From: Stutzerimonas balearica DSM 6083
Lineage (GTDB): Bacteria; Pseudomonadota; Gammaproteobacteria; Pseudomonadales; Pseudomonadaceae
DNA length: 64,000 bases
NCBI RefSeq assembly: GCF_000818015.1
Contig: NZ_CP007511.1
Span: 3,420,501-3,484,500 of the forward strand
Direction: 5' to 3'
Shown in pieces: positions 41,180 to 50,991 of the stretch. Numbering within the stretch: position 1 is the first letter of the stretch; the number at the start of each line of letters is the position of its first letter. The notes beneath the pieces were generated by a model. The model ran no database searches, was not told the origin of the DNA, and worked only from the letters and a program-made list of their open reading frames with translations. The position numbers and the translations under genes are program-made.

Positions 41180-42631
41180 ATGCACCAACTGAGCCTTGCC
41201 GAGATCGCTCGCGGCCTGAACGAGCGACAGTTCTCCGCCGAGGAGCTGACCCGCGGTCTGCTGGACCGCATCGCCCGCCTCGATCCGCAGATCAACAGCT
41301 TCATTACCGTCACCGAGGAACTGGCTCTGGCACAGGCCCGCGCGGCCGACGCCCGCCGCGCTGCCGGCGAGAATGACGCCCTGCTCGGCGCGCCCATCGC
41401 GCACAAGGACCTGTTCTGCACCAAGGGCATCCGCACCAGCTGCGGCTCGAAGATGCTCGACAACTTCGCCGCACCCTACGACGCCAGCGTGGTCGAGAAG
41501 CTCGCAGCCGCTGGTGCGGTCACCCTGGGCAAGACCAACCTGGACGAGTTCGCCATGGGCTCAGCCAACGAGTCCAGTCATTACGGCGCAGTGAAGAACC
41601 CCTGGGACCTGTCGCGTGTACCGGGCGGTTCGTCCGGCGGTTCGGCCGCCGCGATTGCCGCGCGCCTGGTGCCCGCCGCCACCGGCACCGACACCGGCGG
41701 CTCGATACGCCAGCCCGCCGCGCTGACCAACCTCACCGGCCTCAAGCCCACCTATGGCCGCGTTTCGCGCTGGGGCATGATCGCCTACGCGTCGAGTCTC
41801 GACCAGGGCGGCCCGATGGCGCGCAGCGCCGAGGACTGCGCCCTGCTGCTCGGCAGCATGGCCGGTTTCGATCCGAAGGATTCGACCAGTGTCGATCAGC
41901 CGCTCGACGACTATCTGGCCGCGCTGGGCCGGCCGCTGACCGGGCTGCGCATCGGCCTGCCGAAGGAGTACTTCGGCGAGGGCCTGGACCCGAAGATCGC
42001 CAGCGCAGTGCTGGCCGTAGTCGAGGAACTGAAGAAGCTCGGCGCCACGGTCAAGGACATCAGCCTGCCGAACACGCAGCACGCGATCCCTTCCTATTAT
42101 GTGATCGCCCCGGCCGAGGCCAGCTCCAACCTGTCGCGCTTCGATGGCGTGCGTTTCGGCTACCGCTGCGAGAACCCGGCGGACCTCACCGACCTCTACA
42201 AGCGCTCGCGCGCCGAGGGCTTCGGCGACGAGGTCAAGCGCCGCATCATGGTCGGCACCTACGCCCTCTCAGCCGGCTACTACGACGCCTACTACATCAA
42301 GGCACAGCAGATCCGCCGACTGGTCAAGAACGACTTCGTCAGCGCCTTTGAGGAAGTCGACGTGATCCTCGGGCCGACCACCCCGAACCTGGCCTGGAAG
42401 CTCGGTGAGAAAAACGCCGACCCGGTCTCGGCCTATCTCGAAGACATCTACACCATCACCGCCAACCTGGCGGGCATTCCCGGCCTGTCGATGCCGGCCG
42501 GCTTCATCGACGGCCTGCCCGTCGGCGTGCAGCTGCTGGCGCCGTACTTCCAGGAGGCCCGCCTGCTCAACGTCGCGCACCAGTACCAGCAGGTCACCGA
42601 CTGGCACACCCGCGCTCCGGCCGGATTCTGA
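41180..42631 (+). CDS. gatA: Asp-tRNA(Asn)/Glu-tRNA(Gln) amidotransferase subunit A
   Basis: The amidase subunit that frees ammonia from glutamine. The 483-residue protein has the Ser-cisSer-Lys triad of amidase-signature enzymes: Lys in [12 protein letters not shown] (near 74), and the Gly/Ser-rich [14 protein letters not shown] with [12 protein letters not shown] near 150-180. The ATG at 41180 with AAGGA upstream gives [10 protein letters not shown]; an in-frame GTG overlapping the gatC stop is less likely. Confidence 0.96.
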   Translation: MHQLSLAEIARGLNERQFSAEELTRGLLDRIARLDPQINSFITVTEELALAQARAADARRAAGENDALLGAPIAHKDLFCTKGIRTSCGSKMLDNFAAPYDASVVEKLAAAGAVTLGKTNLDEFAMGSANESSHYGAVKNPWDLSRVPGGSSGGSAAAIAARLVPAATGTDTGGSIRQPAALTNLTGLKPTYGRVSRWGMIAYASSLDQGGPMARSAEDCALLLGSMAGFDPKDSTSVDQPLDDYLAALGRPLTGLRIGLPKEYFGEGLDPKIASAVLAVVEELKKLGATVKDISLPNTQHAIPSYYVIAPAEASSNLSRFDGVRFGYRCENPADLTDLYKRSRAEGFGDEVKRRIMVGTYALSAGYYDAYYIKAQQIRRLVKNDFVSAFEEVDVILGPTTPNLAWKLGEKNADPVSAYLEDIYTITANLAGIPGLSMPAGFIDGLPVGVQLLAPYFQEARLLNVAHQYQQVTDWHTRAPAGF

Positions 42632-42639
42632 GGAAACAG

Positions 42640-44091
42640 ATGATGCAATGGGAAACCGTCATCGGGCTGGAGATTCATGCCCAGCTCAGCACCCGCTCGA
42701 AGATCTTCTCCGGCAGCGCCACCACCTTTGGCGCCGAGCCCAACACCCAGGCCAGCCTGATCGATCTGGGCATGCCCGGCGTGCTGCCGGTGCTCAACGA
42801 GAACGCCGTGCGCATGGCCTGCATGTTTGGCCTGGCGATCGACGCCGAGATCGGTGAGCGCAACGTCTTCGCGCGCAAGAACTACTTCTACCCGGACCTG
42901 CCCAAGGGCTACCAGACCAGCCAGATGGACCACCCCATCGTCGGCAAGGGGCATCTGGACATCACCCTCGAAGACGGCACGGTCAAGCGCATCGGCATCA
43001 CCCGTGCGCATCTGGAAGAGGACGCCGGCAAGAGCCTGCACGAAGACTTCCACGGCATGACCGGCATCGACCTCAACCGCGCCGGCACACCGTTGCTGGA
43101 GATCGTCTCGGAGCCGGATATCCGCTCGGCCAAGGAGGCGGTCGCCTACGTCAAGGCGATCCATGCGCTGGTGCGCTACCTGGGCATCTGTGACGGCAAC
43201 ATGGCCGAAGGCTCGCTGCGCTGCGACTGCAACGTCTCGGTGCGACCAAAGGGCCAGGCCGCCTTCGGTACCCGGGCCGAGATCAAGAACGTCAACTCGT
43301 TCCGCTTCATCGAAAAGGCGATCAACCACGAGATCCAGCGGCAGATCGACCTGCTCGAGGACGGCGGCCAGGTCGTTCAGGAAACCCGCCTGTACGACCC
43401 GAACAAGGACGAAACGCGCTCCATGCGCAGCAAGGAAGAAGCCAACGACTACCGCTACTTCCCCTGCCCCGACCTGCTGCCGGTGGTCATCGAGCGCAGT
43501 TATCTGGAACGTCTTCGCGCCGAACTGCCGGAGCTGCCGACCCAGAAGCGCGAGCGCTTCGAACGCGAATTCGGCCTCTCTGCCTACGACGCCAGCGTGC
43601 TCTCGGCCAGCCGCGAGCTCGCCGACTACTTCGAGCAGGTGCAGCAGACCTGCGGTGACGCCAAGCTGGCGGCCAACTGGGTGATGGGCGAGCTGTCCAG
43701 CCTGCTGAACAAGGACGGCCTGGAGATCGAGCAGTCGCCGGTATCCGCCGAGCAGCTCGGCGGGCTGATCCTGCGTATCAAGGACGACACCATCAGCGGC
43801 AAGATCGCCAAGATGGTCTTCGAGGCCCTGGCCAACGGCGAAGGCCACTCTGCCGACGCGATCATCGAGAGCAAGGGGCTCAAGCAGGTCACCGACTCGG
43901 GTGCCATCGAGGCGATGCTCGACGAGGTGCTGGCTGCCAATGCCGCCCAGGTCGAACAGTACCGCGCCAGCGACGAAGCCAAGCGCGGCAAGATGTTCGG
44001 CTTCTTCGTCGGGCAAGCGATGAAGGCCTCCAAGGGCAAGGCTAATCCCGGCCAGGTGAACCAATTGCTGAAGAAAAAACTCGAAGGCTGA
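42640..44091 (+). CDS. gatB: Asp-tRNA(Asn)/Glu-tRNA(Gln) amidotransferase subunit B
   Basis: The kinase/transamidase subunit that activates the tRNA-bound Glu or Asp with ATP. The 483-residue protein has the start [22 protein letters not shown], the [15 protein letters not shown] segment near 84-98, and the C-terminal tRNA-binding Yqey tail ending [21 protein letters not shown]. Two ATGs in tandem (42640, 42643) make the exact start uncertain by one codon. It follows gatA by 8 nt. Confidence 0.96.
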   Translation: MMQWETVIGLEIHAQLSTRSKIFSGSATTFGAEPNTQASLIDLGMPGVLPVLNENAVRMACMFGLAIDAEIGERNVFARKNYFYPDLPKGYQTSQMDHPIVGKGHLDITLEDGTVKRIGITRAHLEEDAGKSLHEDFHGMTGIDLNRAGTPLLEIVSEPDIRSAKEAVAYVKAIHALVRYLGICDGNMAEGSLRCDCNVSVRPKGQAAFGTRAEIKNVNSFRFIEKAINHEIQRQIDLLEDGGQVVQETRLYDPNKDETRSMRSKEEANDYRYFPCPDLLPVVIERSYLERLRAELPELPTQKRERFEREFGLSAYDASVLSASRELADYFEQVQQTCGDAKLAANWVMGELSSLLNKDGLEIEQSPVSAEQLGGLILRIKDDTISGKIAKMVFEALANGEGHSADAIIESKGLKQVTDSGAIEAMLDEVLAANAAQVEQYRASDEAKRGKMFGFFVGQAMKASKGKANPGQVNQLLKKKLEG

Positions 44092-44097
44092 GCAGAA

Positions 44098-44124
44098 CAG
44101 CCGACCGCCCGGGGCGGCCGGCTG
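44098..44124 (+). terminator. GC-rich hairpin after gatB
   Basis: CAGCCG-A-CCGCC-CGG-GGCGG-C-CGGCTG gives an 11-bp stem with one mismatch, starting 6 nt past the gatB stop. No T run follows, so it may be a stabilising or weak terminator structure. Confidence 0.45.
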
Positions 44125-44198
44125 CCATCCAAGGCCGTGCCGCCACCGCCTCTCGGTGACGGCGGCACTGCAGCCTGCTCGAGGCAAGGATCACCCAG

Positions 44199-44603
44199 AT
44201 GTTCAACGGTCGGCTGCTGACCCTCCTGCTGTTCACCCTGCTGGCCGTCGGCTGCGCCGAGCGCCCATCGGCGCCTGCGCCGGACAAGCAAGGGCAGGAA
44301 CAGCGGCAACGTTTCACACAGCGCGGCAAGGCCTCGTTCTACGCCCGCATGCACCATGGCCAGAAGACGGCCAGCGGCGAGGCGCACGATCAACAGGCGC
44401 TGGTCGCCGCGCATCGCTCCCTGCCCTTCGGCACGCGCGTGCGGGTTACCAACCTCGACAACGGCCGCCAGGTCGTCGTCCGCATCAACGACCGCGGCCC
44501 CTACCGCCGTGGCCGCATCATCGACCTGTCGCGCGCGGCCGCCGCACAGCTCGGCATGATCGAGGACGGCATCGCGCCGGTTCGCCTCGAAACCCTGCCA
44601 TGA
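44199..44603 (+). CDS. Short RlpA-like septal lytic transglycosylase lipoprotein
   Basis: A 134-residue lipoprotein with a lipobox LLAVGC (Cys19) and a single double-psi beta-barrel domain (about 40-130). The residues that in P. aeruginosa RlpA form the active site are present: His in [12 protein letters not shown] and Asp in [10 protein letters not shown]. RlpA cuts peptidoglycan strands lacking stem peptides. This protein lacks the C-terminal SPOR domain of full RlpA, so septal targeting by denuded glycans is not expected. It is a short RlpA-family paralogue and the cellular role is inferred. Confidence 0.85.
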   Translation: MFNGRLLTLLLFTLLAVGCAERPSAPAPDKQGQEQRQRFTQRGKASFYARMHHGQKTASGEAHDQQALVAAHRSLPFGTRVRVTNLDNGRQVVVRINDRGPYRRGRIIDLSRAAAAQLGMIEDGIAPVRLETLP

Positions 44604-44658
44604 ACCGGCAGCCGGCGGCCGGCTCAGCTGCGTTGCAGCTCACGGGGGAAAGCACCTG

Positions 44659-45726
44659 GTGTCACCGCTAGTTCTCGCCTATCTCGTCGCTGGCCTGATC
44701 CTGCTTTTCGTCGGCGCCGAAGCCCTGGTGCGCGGCGCATCGCGGCTGGCGCTGGGCCTCGGCGTGAAGCCGCTGATCGTCGGCCTGACGATCGTCGCCC
44801 TCGGCACCAGCTCGCCGGAGACCGCCATCAGCCTGCAGGCGGCCCTGTCCGGGCGTGGCGACATGGCCGTCGGCAATGCGCTGGGCAGCAACATCGCCAA
44901 CATCCTTCTGGTGCTTGGCCTGTGCGCCATGATCGCCCCGCTGCATGTCTCGCGTCAGCTGATACGGCTGGACGTTCCGGTGCTGCTCGGCACCGGTGCA
45001 CTGACCTATCTGCTGGCGCGCAACGGCCAGTTGGGCCGGGCCGAAGGCGTCGTACTGCTGCTGGGGCTGGTCGTCTACACGGCGTTTCTGGTGGTCGCCG
45101 CCTGGCGCGAGAACCACACTGCCCGCGAGCCGAGCGACGCGTCTAGCGCCAAGGCGCCTCGGCGGGTGCGCCAGTTGGTTCTTATCCTGATCGGCCTCGG
45201 CCTGCTGATCGGCGGCTCGAAACTGCTGATCGAAGGTGCAGCCGAACTTGCCCGCGCCTTCGGCCTTTCGGAACTGGTGATCGGCCTGACCGTGGTCGCG
45301 GTCGGCACCTCCCTCCCGGAGCTGGCCACTTCAGCGCTGGCCGTCTGGCGCGGCGAACGCGACATCGCCGTCGGCAACGCCATCGGGAGCTGCGTCTATA
45401 ACCTGACGCTGGTGCTGGGCTCGGCTGCGCTGGCCTCGCCAGCCGGCCTGTCGATTTCGCCCAACGCGCTGGCATTCGACTTCCCGGTCATGTTGTCGGT
45501 GTTCGCCGCCTGCCTGCCGATCTTTTTCTCGGGCTACCGCATCAACCGCTGGGAAGGCCTGCTGTTCTTCGCCTACTACCTGGCTTACTGCCTGTACCTC
45601 GTGCTCTTCGCGGTCGGTCTCGGCGCCCTGGACCTGTTCCGCCATGCAATGACTTGGTACGTATTGCCCTTGACCGCCGTGACCCTAACAGTGATCTTTC
45701 TGCGCGCCTGGCGACGCCGGCACTGA
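44659..45726 (+). CDS. Calcium/sodium antiporter family protein (first of a tandem pair)
   Basis: A 355-residue CaCA-superfamily antiporter (YrbG type) with ten hydrophobic segments in two inverted halves. The alpha-1 repeat has GTSSPETAISLQA (near 52) and GNALGSNIAN (near 74). The alpha-2 repeat has GTSLPELATSALA (near 215) and GNAIGSCVYN (near 240). The Cys in the last motif replaces the usual Asn. Substrate (Ca2+, or another cation) is not determined. The start is GTG 44659 with GGGGGAA upstream. It is followed 23 nt later by a close paralogue. Confidence 0.9.
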   Translation: MSPLVLAYLVAGLILLFVGAEALVRGASRLALGLGVKPLIVGLTIVALGTSSPETAISLQAALSGRGDMAVGNALGSNIANILLVLGLCAMIAPLHVSRQLIRLDVPVLLGTGALTYLLARNGQLGRAEGVVLLLGLVVYTAFLVVAAWRENHTAREPSDASSAKAPRRVRQLVLILIGLGLLIGGSKLLIEGAAELARAFGLSELVIGLTVVAVGTSLPELATSALAVWRGERDIAVGNAIGSCVYNLTLVLGSAALASPAGLSISPNALAFDFPVMLSVFAACLPIFFSGYRINRWEGLLFFAYYLAYCLYLVLFAVGLGALDLFRHAMTWYVLPLTAVTLTVIFLRAWRRRH

Positions 45727-45749
45727 TTTCCTACTCTTCGGAGCCTTCG

Positions 45750-46835
45750 ATGACCCTGATGACCTTCGTTTACCTCGCCGCAGGCCTGGTGCTGCTCGTG
45801 GCCGGCGCCGAGGTACTGGTTCGCGGCGCCGCGCGCCTGGCCGCCCAGTTCGGTATCTCGCCGCTGATCATCGGCCTGACCGTGGTCGCCTTTGGTACCA
45901 GCGCACCGGAAACGGCGGTGAGCGTCCAGGCAGCCTGGAACGGCAGCGGCGACATTGCCATTGGCAACGTCGTGGGCAGCAACATCGCCAACGTACTGCT
46001 GATTCTCGGCCTGACTGCCGCGGTCGCGCCGCTGGTGGTCTCGCGCCAGCTGATCCGTCTGGACGTGCCGCTCATGATCGGCGCCAGCCTGCTGACCTAT
46101 GCGCTGGCCTGGGATGGCGCGCTGAGCCGCATCGACGGCGCCGTGCTGTTTCTCTGCGTGCTGGCCTACACGGGCTTTCTGATCGTCAGCAGCCGGCGCA
46201 ACAACGCACCGGCGGACGACGAGTTCGCCAAGGAGTTCGGCCTAGAAGAAACGGCCAAGCCGCATGCCAGCCTGATCAACGCCGGCCTGGTGATCGCCGG
46301 CCTGGTCCTGCTGGTGACCGGTTCGAACTTCCTCGTCGAGGGCGCCGTGGCCCTGGCCCGGGCGCTGGGCCTGTCGGAGCTGGTGATCGGCCTGACCGTG
46401 ATCGCCATCGGCACCTCGCTGCCGGAGTTGGCAACCTCGATCCTGGCGGCGATTCGCGGCGAGCGCGACATTGCGGTCGGCAACATCGTCGGCAGCAACC
46501 TCTTCAACCTGCTCTGCGTGCTGGGCCTGGCCTCGCTGGTCTCGCCAACGCTGATCAAGGTGTCCGATGCCGCGCTGGCATTCGATTTCCCGGTGATGAT
46601 CGGCGTCGCCCTGGCCTGTCTGCCGATCTTCTTCGCCGGCTACTGCATCCGCCGCTGGGAAGGCCTGTTGTTCCTTGGCTATTACATCGCCTACACCGCC
46701 TACCTGGTGCTGGCCAACACCGGCCGACCGTTCGCCGAGACCTTTGGCGAAGCCATGCTCGGCTATGTGCTGCCGCTGACGGCGGTCACGATTCTGGTGA
46801 TCGCCGCACGCGCCTGGAAGCGCCAGCAGGCCTGA
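45750..46835 (+). CDS. Calcium/sodium antiporter family protein (second of a tandem pair)
   Basis: A 361-residue paralogue of the preceding antiporter with the same ten-helix, two-repeat plan: GTSAPETAVSVQA and GNVVGSNIAN in alpha-1, GTSLPELATSILA and GNIVGSNLFN in alpha-2, so both alpha repeats are canonical. The central loop between the halves is acidic (ADDEFAKEFGLEETAK). The ATG at 45750 gives MTLMTFVYLAAG. The two genes clearly arose by duplication and are probably cotranscribed. They could act separately or together. Confidence 0.9.
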   Translation: MTLMTFVYLAAGLVLLVAGAEVLVRGAARLAAQFGISPLIIGLTVVAFGTSAPETAVSVQAAWNGSGDIAIGNVVGSNIANVLLILGLTAAVAPLVVSRQLIRLDVPLMIGASLLTYALAWDGALSRIDGAVLFLCVLAYTGFLIVSSRRNNAPADDEFAKEFGLEETAKPHASLINAGLVIAGLVLLVTGSNFLVEGAVALARALGLSELVIGLTVIAIGTSLPELATSILAAIRGERDIAVGNIVGSNLFNLLCVLGLASLVSPTLIKVSDAALAFDFPVMIGVALACLPIFFAGYCIRRWEGLLFLGYYIAYTAYLVLANTGRPFAETFGEAMLGYVLPLTAVTILVIAARAWKRQQA

Positions 46836-46876
46836 CCGACCGGGCGCGCCCCGGCCCGCTGCAGGCGTTGGCCCGG

Positions 46877-47815
46877 CTAGATCCAGCCGAGCCAGCGCAA
46901 CAGCAGCAGGCCGAGGTTGATCGTCAGTGCCGCGATCAGCGTGGTGATCACGATGATCGCGGCCGCCAACTGGGCATTGGCATTGACCGCGCGGGCCATG
47001 ACAAAACTGGCCGCTGCCGTCGGGCTGGCAAAATAGAGGAACAGGATGCCCAGCTCAGGGCCACGCAGACCGCACGCCCAGGCACCGAGCGTGGCAACCA
47101 GCGGTAGCCAGACCATCTTCATCAGGCTCGAACTGAGCGCCATGCCATTGCGCTCGCGTAGCGCCTCGAGCGTCAGGGTGCCGCCGATACAGATCAGCGC
47201 CAGCGGCAGCGTCATCTTGGCGAAGTAGCCGGCACTGGTCATCAGCCAGCCGGGCAGCGCGACCTGCCAGTAGGCGAACGGCATGGCTGCCACCACACCG
47301 ATGATCAGCGGATTGCGCAGGATACTGCCGAGAATGGAACGCACATCGGTCCGCCCGGCGGGGTTGTAGATCGCAAGCACCACCGCCGAAAGGCTGTTGT
47401 AGAGCAGAATCACCAGGCCCGCCAGCACCCCACCGAGCGACAGACCGTAATCACCATAGAGGCTGCTGGCCAGGGCCAGGCCGACGATGCCGTTGTTGCC
47501 GCGAAACGCGCCCTGCACGTAGACGCCACGGTCGGCCCGGGGGCAGCGCAGCATCGCCCAGCCCCAGGCCAGCAAGAACGTCGCCAGCGTGGCCAGGGCG
47601 AAGTAGATCAACACCCGCGGCTGCAGCGCAGCACTCAGGTCGGCCTCGATGATGGAGATGAACAGCAGCGTCGGCATCGTTGCCTTGAACACCAACGCCG
47701 ACGCCGTGTTGATGAAGACGGCGTCGATCCAGCCCAGCCGGCGCAGGACGACGCCGAGAAAGAGCATCGCGAAAACCGGAGCGGTGACGTTCAGGGTCTG
47801 CAGGACAAGAGACAT
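46877..47815 (-). CDS. AEC family transporter
   Basis: A 312-residue protein with ten hydrophobic segments of the auxin efflux carrier (AEC) family, bacterial members of which move dicarboxylates or other anions. The two five-helix halves and the Gly/Asn-rich crossover FRGNNGIVGLALASSLYGDYG (near 105-125) are visible. Substrate unknown. It converges on the antiporter pair and lies upstream of, and in the same direction as, the region 3' of roxR. Confidence 0.85.
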   Translation of the reverse strand: MSLVLQTLNVTAPVFAMLFLGVVLRRLGWIDAVFINTASALVFKATMPTLLFISIIEADLSAALQPRVLIYFALATLATFLLAWGWAMLRCPRADRGVYVQGAFRGNNGIVGLALASSLYGDYGLSLGGVLAGLVILLYNSLSAVVLAIYNPAGRTDVRSILGSILRNPLIIGVVAAMPFAYWQVALPGWLMTSAGYFAKMTLPLALICIGGTLTLEALRERNGMALSSSLMKMVWLPLVATLGAWACGLRGPELGILFLYFASPTAAASFVMARAVNANAQLAAAIIVITTLIAALTINLGLLLLRWLGWI

Positions 47816-47903
47816 GCCGGGGCCTGGGATCGAGCGAAACCCGGCATGTTAAAGCATCCGGCCCACGGCACCAGCGGCTCCGTGAGCTCGACGGCGGCTC
47901 GGC

Positions 47904-48464
47904 TCAGCGGCGTACCGGGCGCTTTTGCAGTTTGCGCTGCAAGGTCCGCCGGTGCATGCCGAGGGCGCGCGCCGTAGCGGAGATGTTGCCGTCGTGTTCG
48001 CTGAGCACGCGCTGGATGTGCTCCCACTGCAATCGATCGACCGACATCGGGTTTTCCGGCACCAGGCTGTCGAGGTCGGCATGCTGCGATAGCAGCGCGG
48101 CGAGCACATCATCGGCATCGGCCGGCTTGCACAGATAGTTGCATGCACCGCGCTTGATGGCCTCAACCGCCGTCGCGATGCTGGAATAGCCGGTAAGGAT
48201 CAGTACGCGCATTTCCGGATCGACTTCAAGCAGCTTGGGCAGCAGTACCAGCCCCGAGTCACCGTCCATCTTCAGATCGAGCACCGCGTAATCGGGAACG
48301 TCCTGGCGAGCCATCGCCAGCCCCTCGTCCGCCGAACCGGCGATGCTCACGCGCAGACCGCGGCGGCTCATGGCCCGCGCCATGACGCGGGTGAATGTCG
48401 GATCGTCATCCACCAGAAGCAGATGAGGTTGCTCCTCGCCCTCTTGCTGCAACTCGTCGGTCAT
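47904..48464 (-). CDS. roxR: Redox response regulator RoxR (RegA/ActR family)
   Basis: The DNA-binding partner of RoxS, controlling respiratory oxidases including the cyanide-insensitive one in P. aeruginosa. The 186-residue protein has a receiver domain (about 14-128) with acidic pocket DDDPTF, phospho-Asp in AVLDLKMDGDSG (near 60), and a short Fis-type HTH at the C-terminus (ISATARALGMHRRTLQRKL), which is the RegA/PrrA/ActR arrangement. It follows roxS by 28 nt. Confidence 0.92.
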   Translation of the reverse strand: MTDELQQEGEEQPHLLLVDDDPTFTRVMARAMSRRGLRVSIAGSADEGLAMARQDVPDYAVLDLKMDGDSGLVLLPKLLEVDPEMRVLILTGYSSIATAVEAIKRGACNYLCKPADADDVLAALLSQHADLDSLVPENPMSVDRLQWEHIQRVLSEHDGNISATARALGMHRRTLQRKLQKRPVRR

Positions 48465-48492
48465 GTCTATTCCTCCGCTTGAACGACTGAAG

Positions 48493-49746
48493 TCAGCTGC
48501 GCAGCATACCGTGCGGCAGGCGCAGCTCGGTCAGTGTGCCACCTTCTTCATGGTTGTAGAGTTTCACGGTACCGCCAGCACGGGTCACGCTGGCCTGGCT
48601 GAGAAACAGCCCGAGGCCGAAGCCCTTGCCCTTGGTGGTGATGAAGGGCCGGCCGATCTGCTCGGCGATCGCCAGCGGGACACCGGCACCGTGGTCACGA
48701 ATGGTCAGCTTGATCCACTGCGCATCCCAATCCAGACGAATGTCCAGATCATCCGGGGACGCATCGGTGGCGTTGTTCAGCAGATTGAGCAGTGACTGAC
48801 TGAGATCGGCCGCCGGCATCAGGCGCGGCGCACTGCCCTTGCCCAGGCACTGGAAGCGATAGGTCGCCTCCGGGCGCATCAGATGCCAGCGCTGCAGCAC
48901 GCTGTCGACCCATTCCTTGGCGGTCTGTTCCTGGACAGCCTGGCGACGATCGGCCTCGGCAGCGCGCACCAGCTGCTGCAGACTTTCCTTGCACAGCTGT
49001 ACCTGCGACTGCAGCAGCCCCAGATCCTCGTTGAGCTGCGGTTCCTTGTATTCCTGACGCAACTCCTTGAGCAGGACGCTCATCGTCGCCAACGGGGTAC
49101 CGAGCTCGTGCGCTGCGCCGGCAGCCTGGGTCGCTACCGCCAGCAGCTGCTGGTCGCGCAGGCTCTCCTCGCGCCGCTGGGCCTGCAGCTGGGCCTGCTG
49201 CCGCAGCTGTTCGGCCATGCGCGCGACAAAGAAGGTGATCAGCGCCGCCGCCAGGGCGAAGCTCAGCCACATCCCGTACACCTGCAACGTGGCGCGCTCG
49301 GCAGGCTCGAGCAGCAACGGGTCGTACCAGATGAGCATCGCGGTGTAGCCGGCCAGGGCGAAGCCCGAAAGCACGATCGAGTACAGCCAGGGCAAGGTCG
49401 CCGCCGCGATGGTCAGCGGCACCAGGTAATAGGAAACGAAGGGGTTGGTCGAACCGCCGGAGTAGTACAGCAAGGCACTGTGGATCAGCAGGTCGCAGCC
49501 CAGATGCACCGCATACTCCAGCTCGGTGACCGGCCAGGGGCCCCGCAGCCGCAGGGCCGTGCCGACACAGAGCAGCGCCGACAGCCCCAGGGTGATACCG
49601 AGCGCCAACCAGGGCAGGGGCAGCAACTGCGTCGCATAGGCGATGCCCACCGCACCGGACTGCGCGGCGAGCACAAGGATTCTGATCAGGATCAGGAGCC
49701 GCAGGTTTTCGCGGCTGGCCGACAGCAGCTGAACGGACGAATACAT
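48493..49746 (-). CDS. roxS: Redox sensor histidine kinase RoxS (RegB/PrrB family)
   Basis: A membrane kinase that senses respiratory redox state, probably through the quinone pool. The 417-residue protein has six N-terminal hydrophobic segments (about 18-185). Between them is GGSTNPF, the GGxxNPF quinone-binding signature of RegB. The H-box AAHELGTPLATMSVLLKEL (His near 218) and the ATPase boxes N (LLNNATDAS), G1 (DHGAGVP) and G2 (GKGFGLGLFL) follow. The ATG at 49746 gives MYSSVQLLSASREN. Cotranscribed with roxR. Confidence 0.93.
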   Translation of the reverse strand: MYSSVQLLSASRENLRLLILIRILVLAAQSGAVGIAYATQLLPLPWLALGITLGLSALLCVGTALRLRGPWPVTELEYAVHLGCDLLIHSALLYYSGGSTNPFVSYYLVPLTIAAATLPWLYSIVLSGFALAGYTAMLIWYDPLLLEPAERATLQVYGMWLSFALAAALITFFVARMAEQLRQQAQLQAQRREESLRDQQLLAVATQAAGAAHELGTPLATMSVLLKELRQEYKEPQLNEDLGLLQSQVQLCKESLQQLVRAAEADRRQAVQEQTAKEWVDSVLQRWHLMRPEATYRFQCLGKGSAPRLMPAADLSQSLLNLLNNATDASPDDLDIRLDWDAQWIKLTIRDHGAGVPLAIAEQIGRPFITTKGKGFGLGLFLSQASVTRAGGTVKLYNHEEGGTLTELRLPHGMLRS

Positions 49747-49894
49747 GGAATCTCCAAGGATCCGGCGAGTATAACGAAGCCGCCAATTCGCCGACTCCCG
49801 TGCGGCAACAGGACGCACGGAATCACTGTGCAAACGGCCAGAGCCGGTTACATTCATCGCTCTTATCCCTATTTGTCCGTTCGAGGAGCAACCA

Positions 49895-50599
49895 ATGTTC
49901 AAGCGAGTCTCTCACAGCATGACCCTGCTGGCATGCCTGAGTCTGTTCGCCAGCGCCCAGGCCCTGGCCGACGACCAGCGCTACAACCAGGTATCGCTGC
50001 GTGCCGAGGTCAGCCAGGAAGTGCCGCACGACCGGATGCAGGTCACGCTCTACACCGAAAGCCAGCACAGCGATCCGGCGCAGTTGGCGGGCGAGACGAC
50101 CCGCACGCTGAACGAGGCGCTGCAACGGGCGCGGCAGGCCAAGGGCGTGACGGTCAGCCAGGGCAATCGCAGCAGTTATCCGGTCTACGAGGAAAAGGGC
50201 CAACGCATAGTCGGTTGGCGCGAGCGTGCGGAAATCCGCCTGGAAAGCGGTGACTTCGCAGCGCTGTCCAAGCTGACCGCCGATCTGATGCAAAGCCTGA
50301 AAATGGCCGACATGCAGTTCAGCGTCTCCGATGCCGTTGCCCAGAAGACCGAAGACGCCCTGCTCAAGGAGGCCGTCGCGGCGTTCCGCGCACGCGCCCA
50401 GCTGGCTACCGAGGCACTGGGCGGCAAGGATTACCGGCTGGTGAGTCTCAGCCTCGACGGTGGCGGCAACTTCCAGCCGCTGCGCGGGCCACGCATGAAG
50501 GCCGCGATGATGGATGCCGAATCCATGCCGGAGATCGAAGCGGGCAGCCGTCAGATCACCCTGAATGCCAATGGCGTCATCGAAGTGGTCATGCCCTGA
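49895..50599 (+). CDS. SIMPL (DUF541) domain periplasmic protein
   Basis: A 234-residue exported protein with a signal peptide (about 1-25, ending AQALA-D) and a SIMPL/DUF541 domain, related to E. coli YggE, which has been linked to oxidative stress protection. Strands such as VSLRAEVSQEVPHDRMQVTLYTE and the C-terminal ITLNANGVIEVVMP fit the family. Function unknown. It is divergent from roxS and has GAGGAGC upstream of its ATG. Confidence 0.85.
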   Translation: MFKRVSHSMTLLACLSLFASAQALADDQRYNQVSLRAEVSQEVPHDRMQVTLYTESQHSDPAQLAGETTRTLNEALQRARQAKGVTVSQGNRSSYPVYEEKGQRIVGWRERAEIRLESGDFAALSKLTADLMQSLKMADMQFSVSDAVAQKTEDALLKEAVAAFRARAQLATEALGGKDYRLVSLSLDGGGNFQPLRGPRMKAAMMDAESMPEIEAGSRQITLNANGVIEVVMP

Positions 50600-50608
50600 T
50601 CGGCGCGC

Positions 50609-50630
50609 CAGGGGCCGGGCAACCGGCCTG
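50609..50630. terminator. Hairpin between convergent SIMPL gene and rnfH
   Basis: GGCCGG-GCAA-CCGGCC is a 6-bp perfect stem with a stable GNRA-type loop, extendable with a bulge, 10 nt after the SIMPL-gene stop. No T run. Confidence 0.4.
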
Positions 50631-50661
50631 CATGGTCGCCGTGAAGCCTGCCGCTGGCCGC

Positions 50662-50991
50662 TTAGCCGGCCGTGTCCGGCTCGGCGGCGTCGGCCTGCTT
50701 CTTCGCCGCCTTCGCGGCGCGCTGCTTGCGGACTTCCTTGGGGTCGGCGATCAGCGGTCGATAGATCTCGACACGATCGCCCTCCTCCACCAGCCGCTCG
50801 TCGGGCTTCGGCACTGCCTTGCCGAAAATGCCAAGCGGCGCAGCGGCCAGGTCCAGCCCGGGGAAATGCGCCTGCATGCCGGAGGCCAACGCCGCCTGGC
50901 GCACACTGGTTCCCTGCGGCACGGTGAGCCGGAGCAAGCGCTGCTTGTCGGCCAGCGCATAGACGACTTCGATGGCAACAGGCTTATCCAT
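50662..50991 (-). CDS. rnfH: RnfH family ubiquitin-like protein
   Basis: A 109-residue protein of the RnfH (RatB/YfjF) family with a beta-grasp fold pattern: IEVVYALADKQRLLRLTVPQG at the start and GIFGKAVPKPDERLVEEGDRVEIYRPL in the middle. The last 25 residues are Lys/Ala-rich and probably disordered. Its function is unknown. The ATG overlaps the ratA stop by 8 nt; the ratA-rnfH pair opposite smpB is conserved in gammaproteobacteria. Confidence 0.88.
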   Translation of the reverse strand: MDKPVAIEVVYALADKQRLLRLTVPQGTSVRQAALASGMQAHFPGLDLAAAPLGIFGKAVPKPDERLVEEGDRVEIYRPLIADPKEVRKQRAAKAAKKQADAAEPDTAG

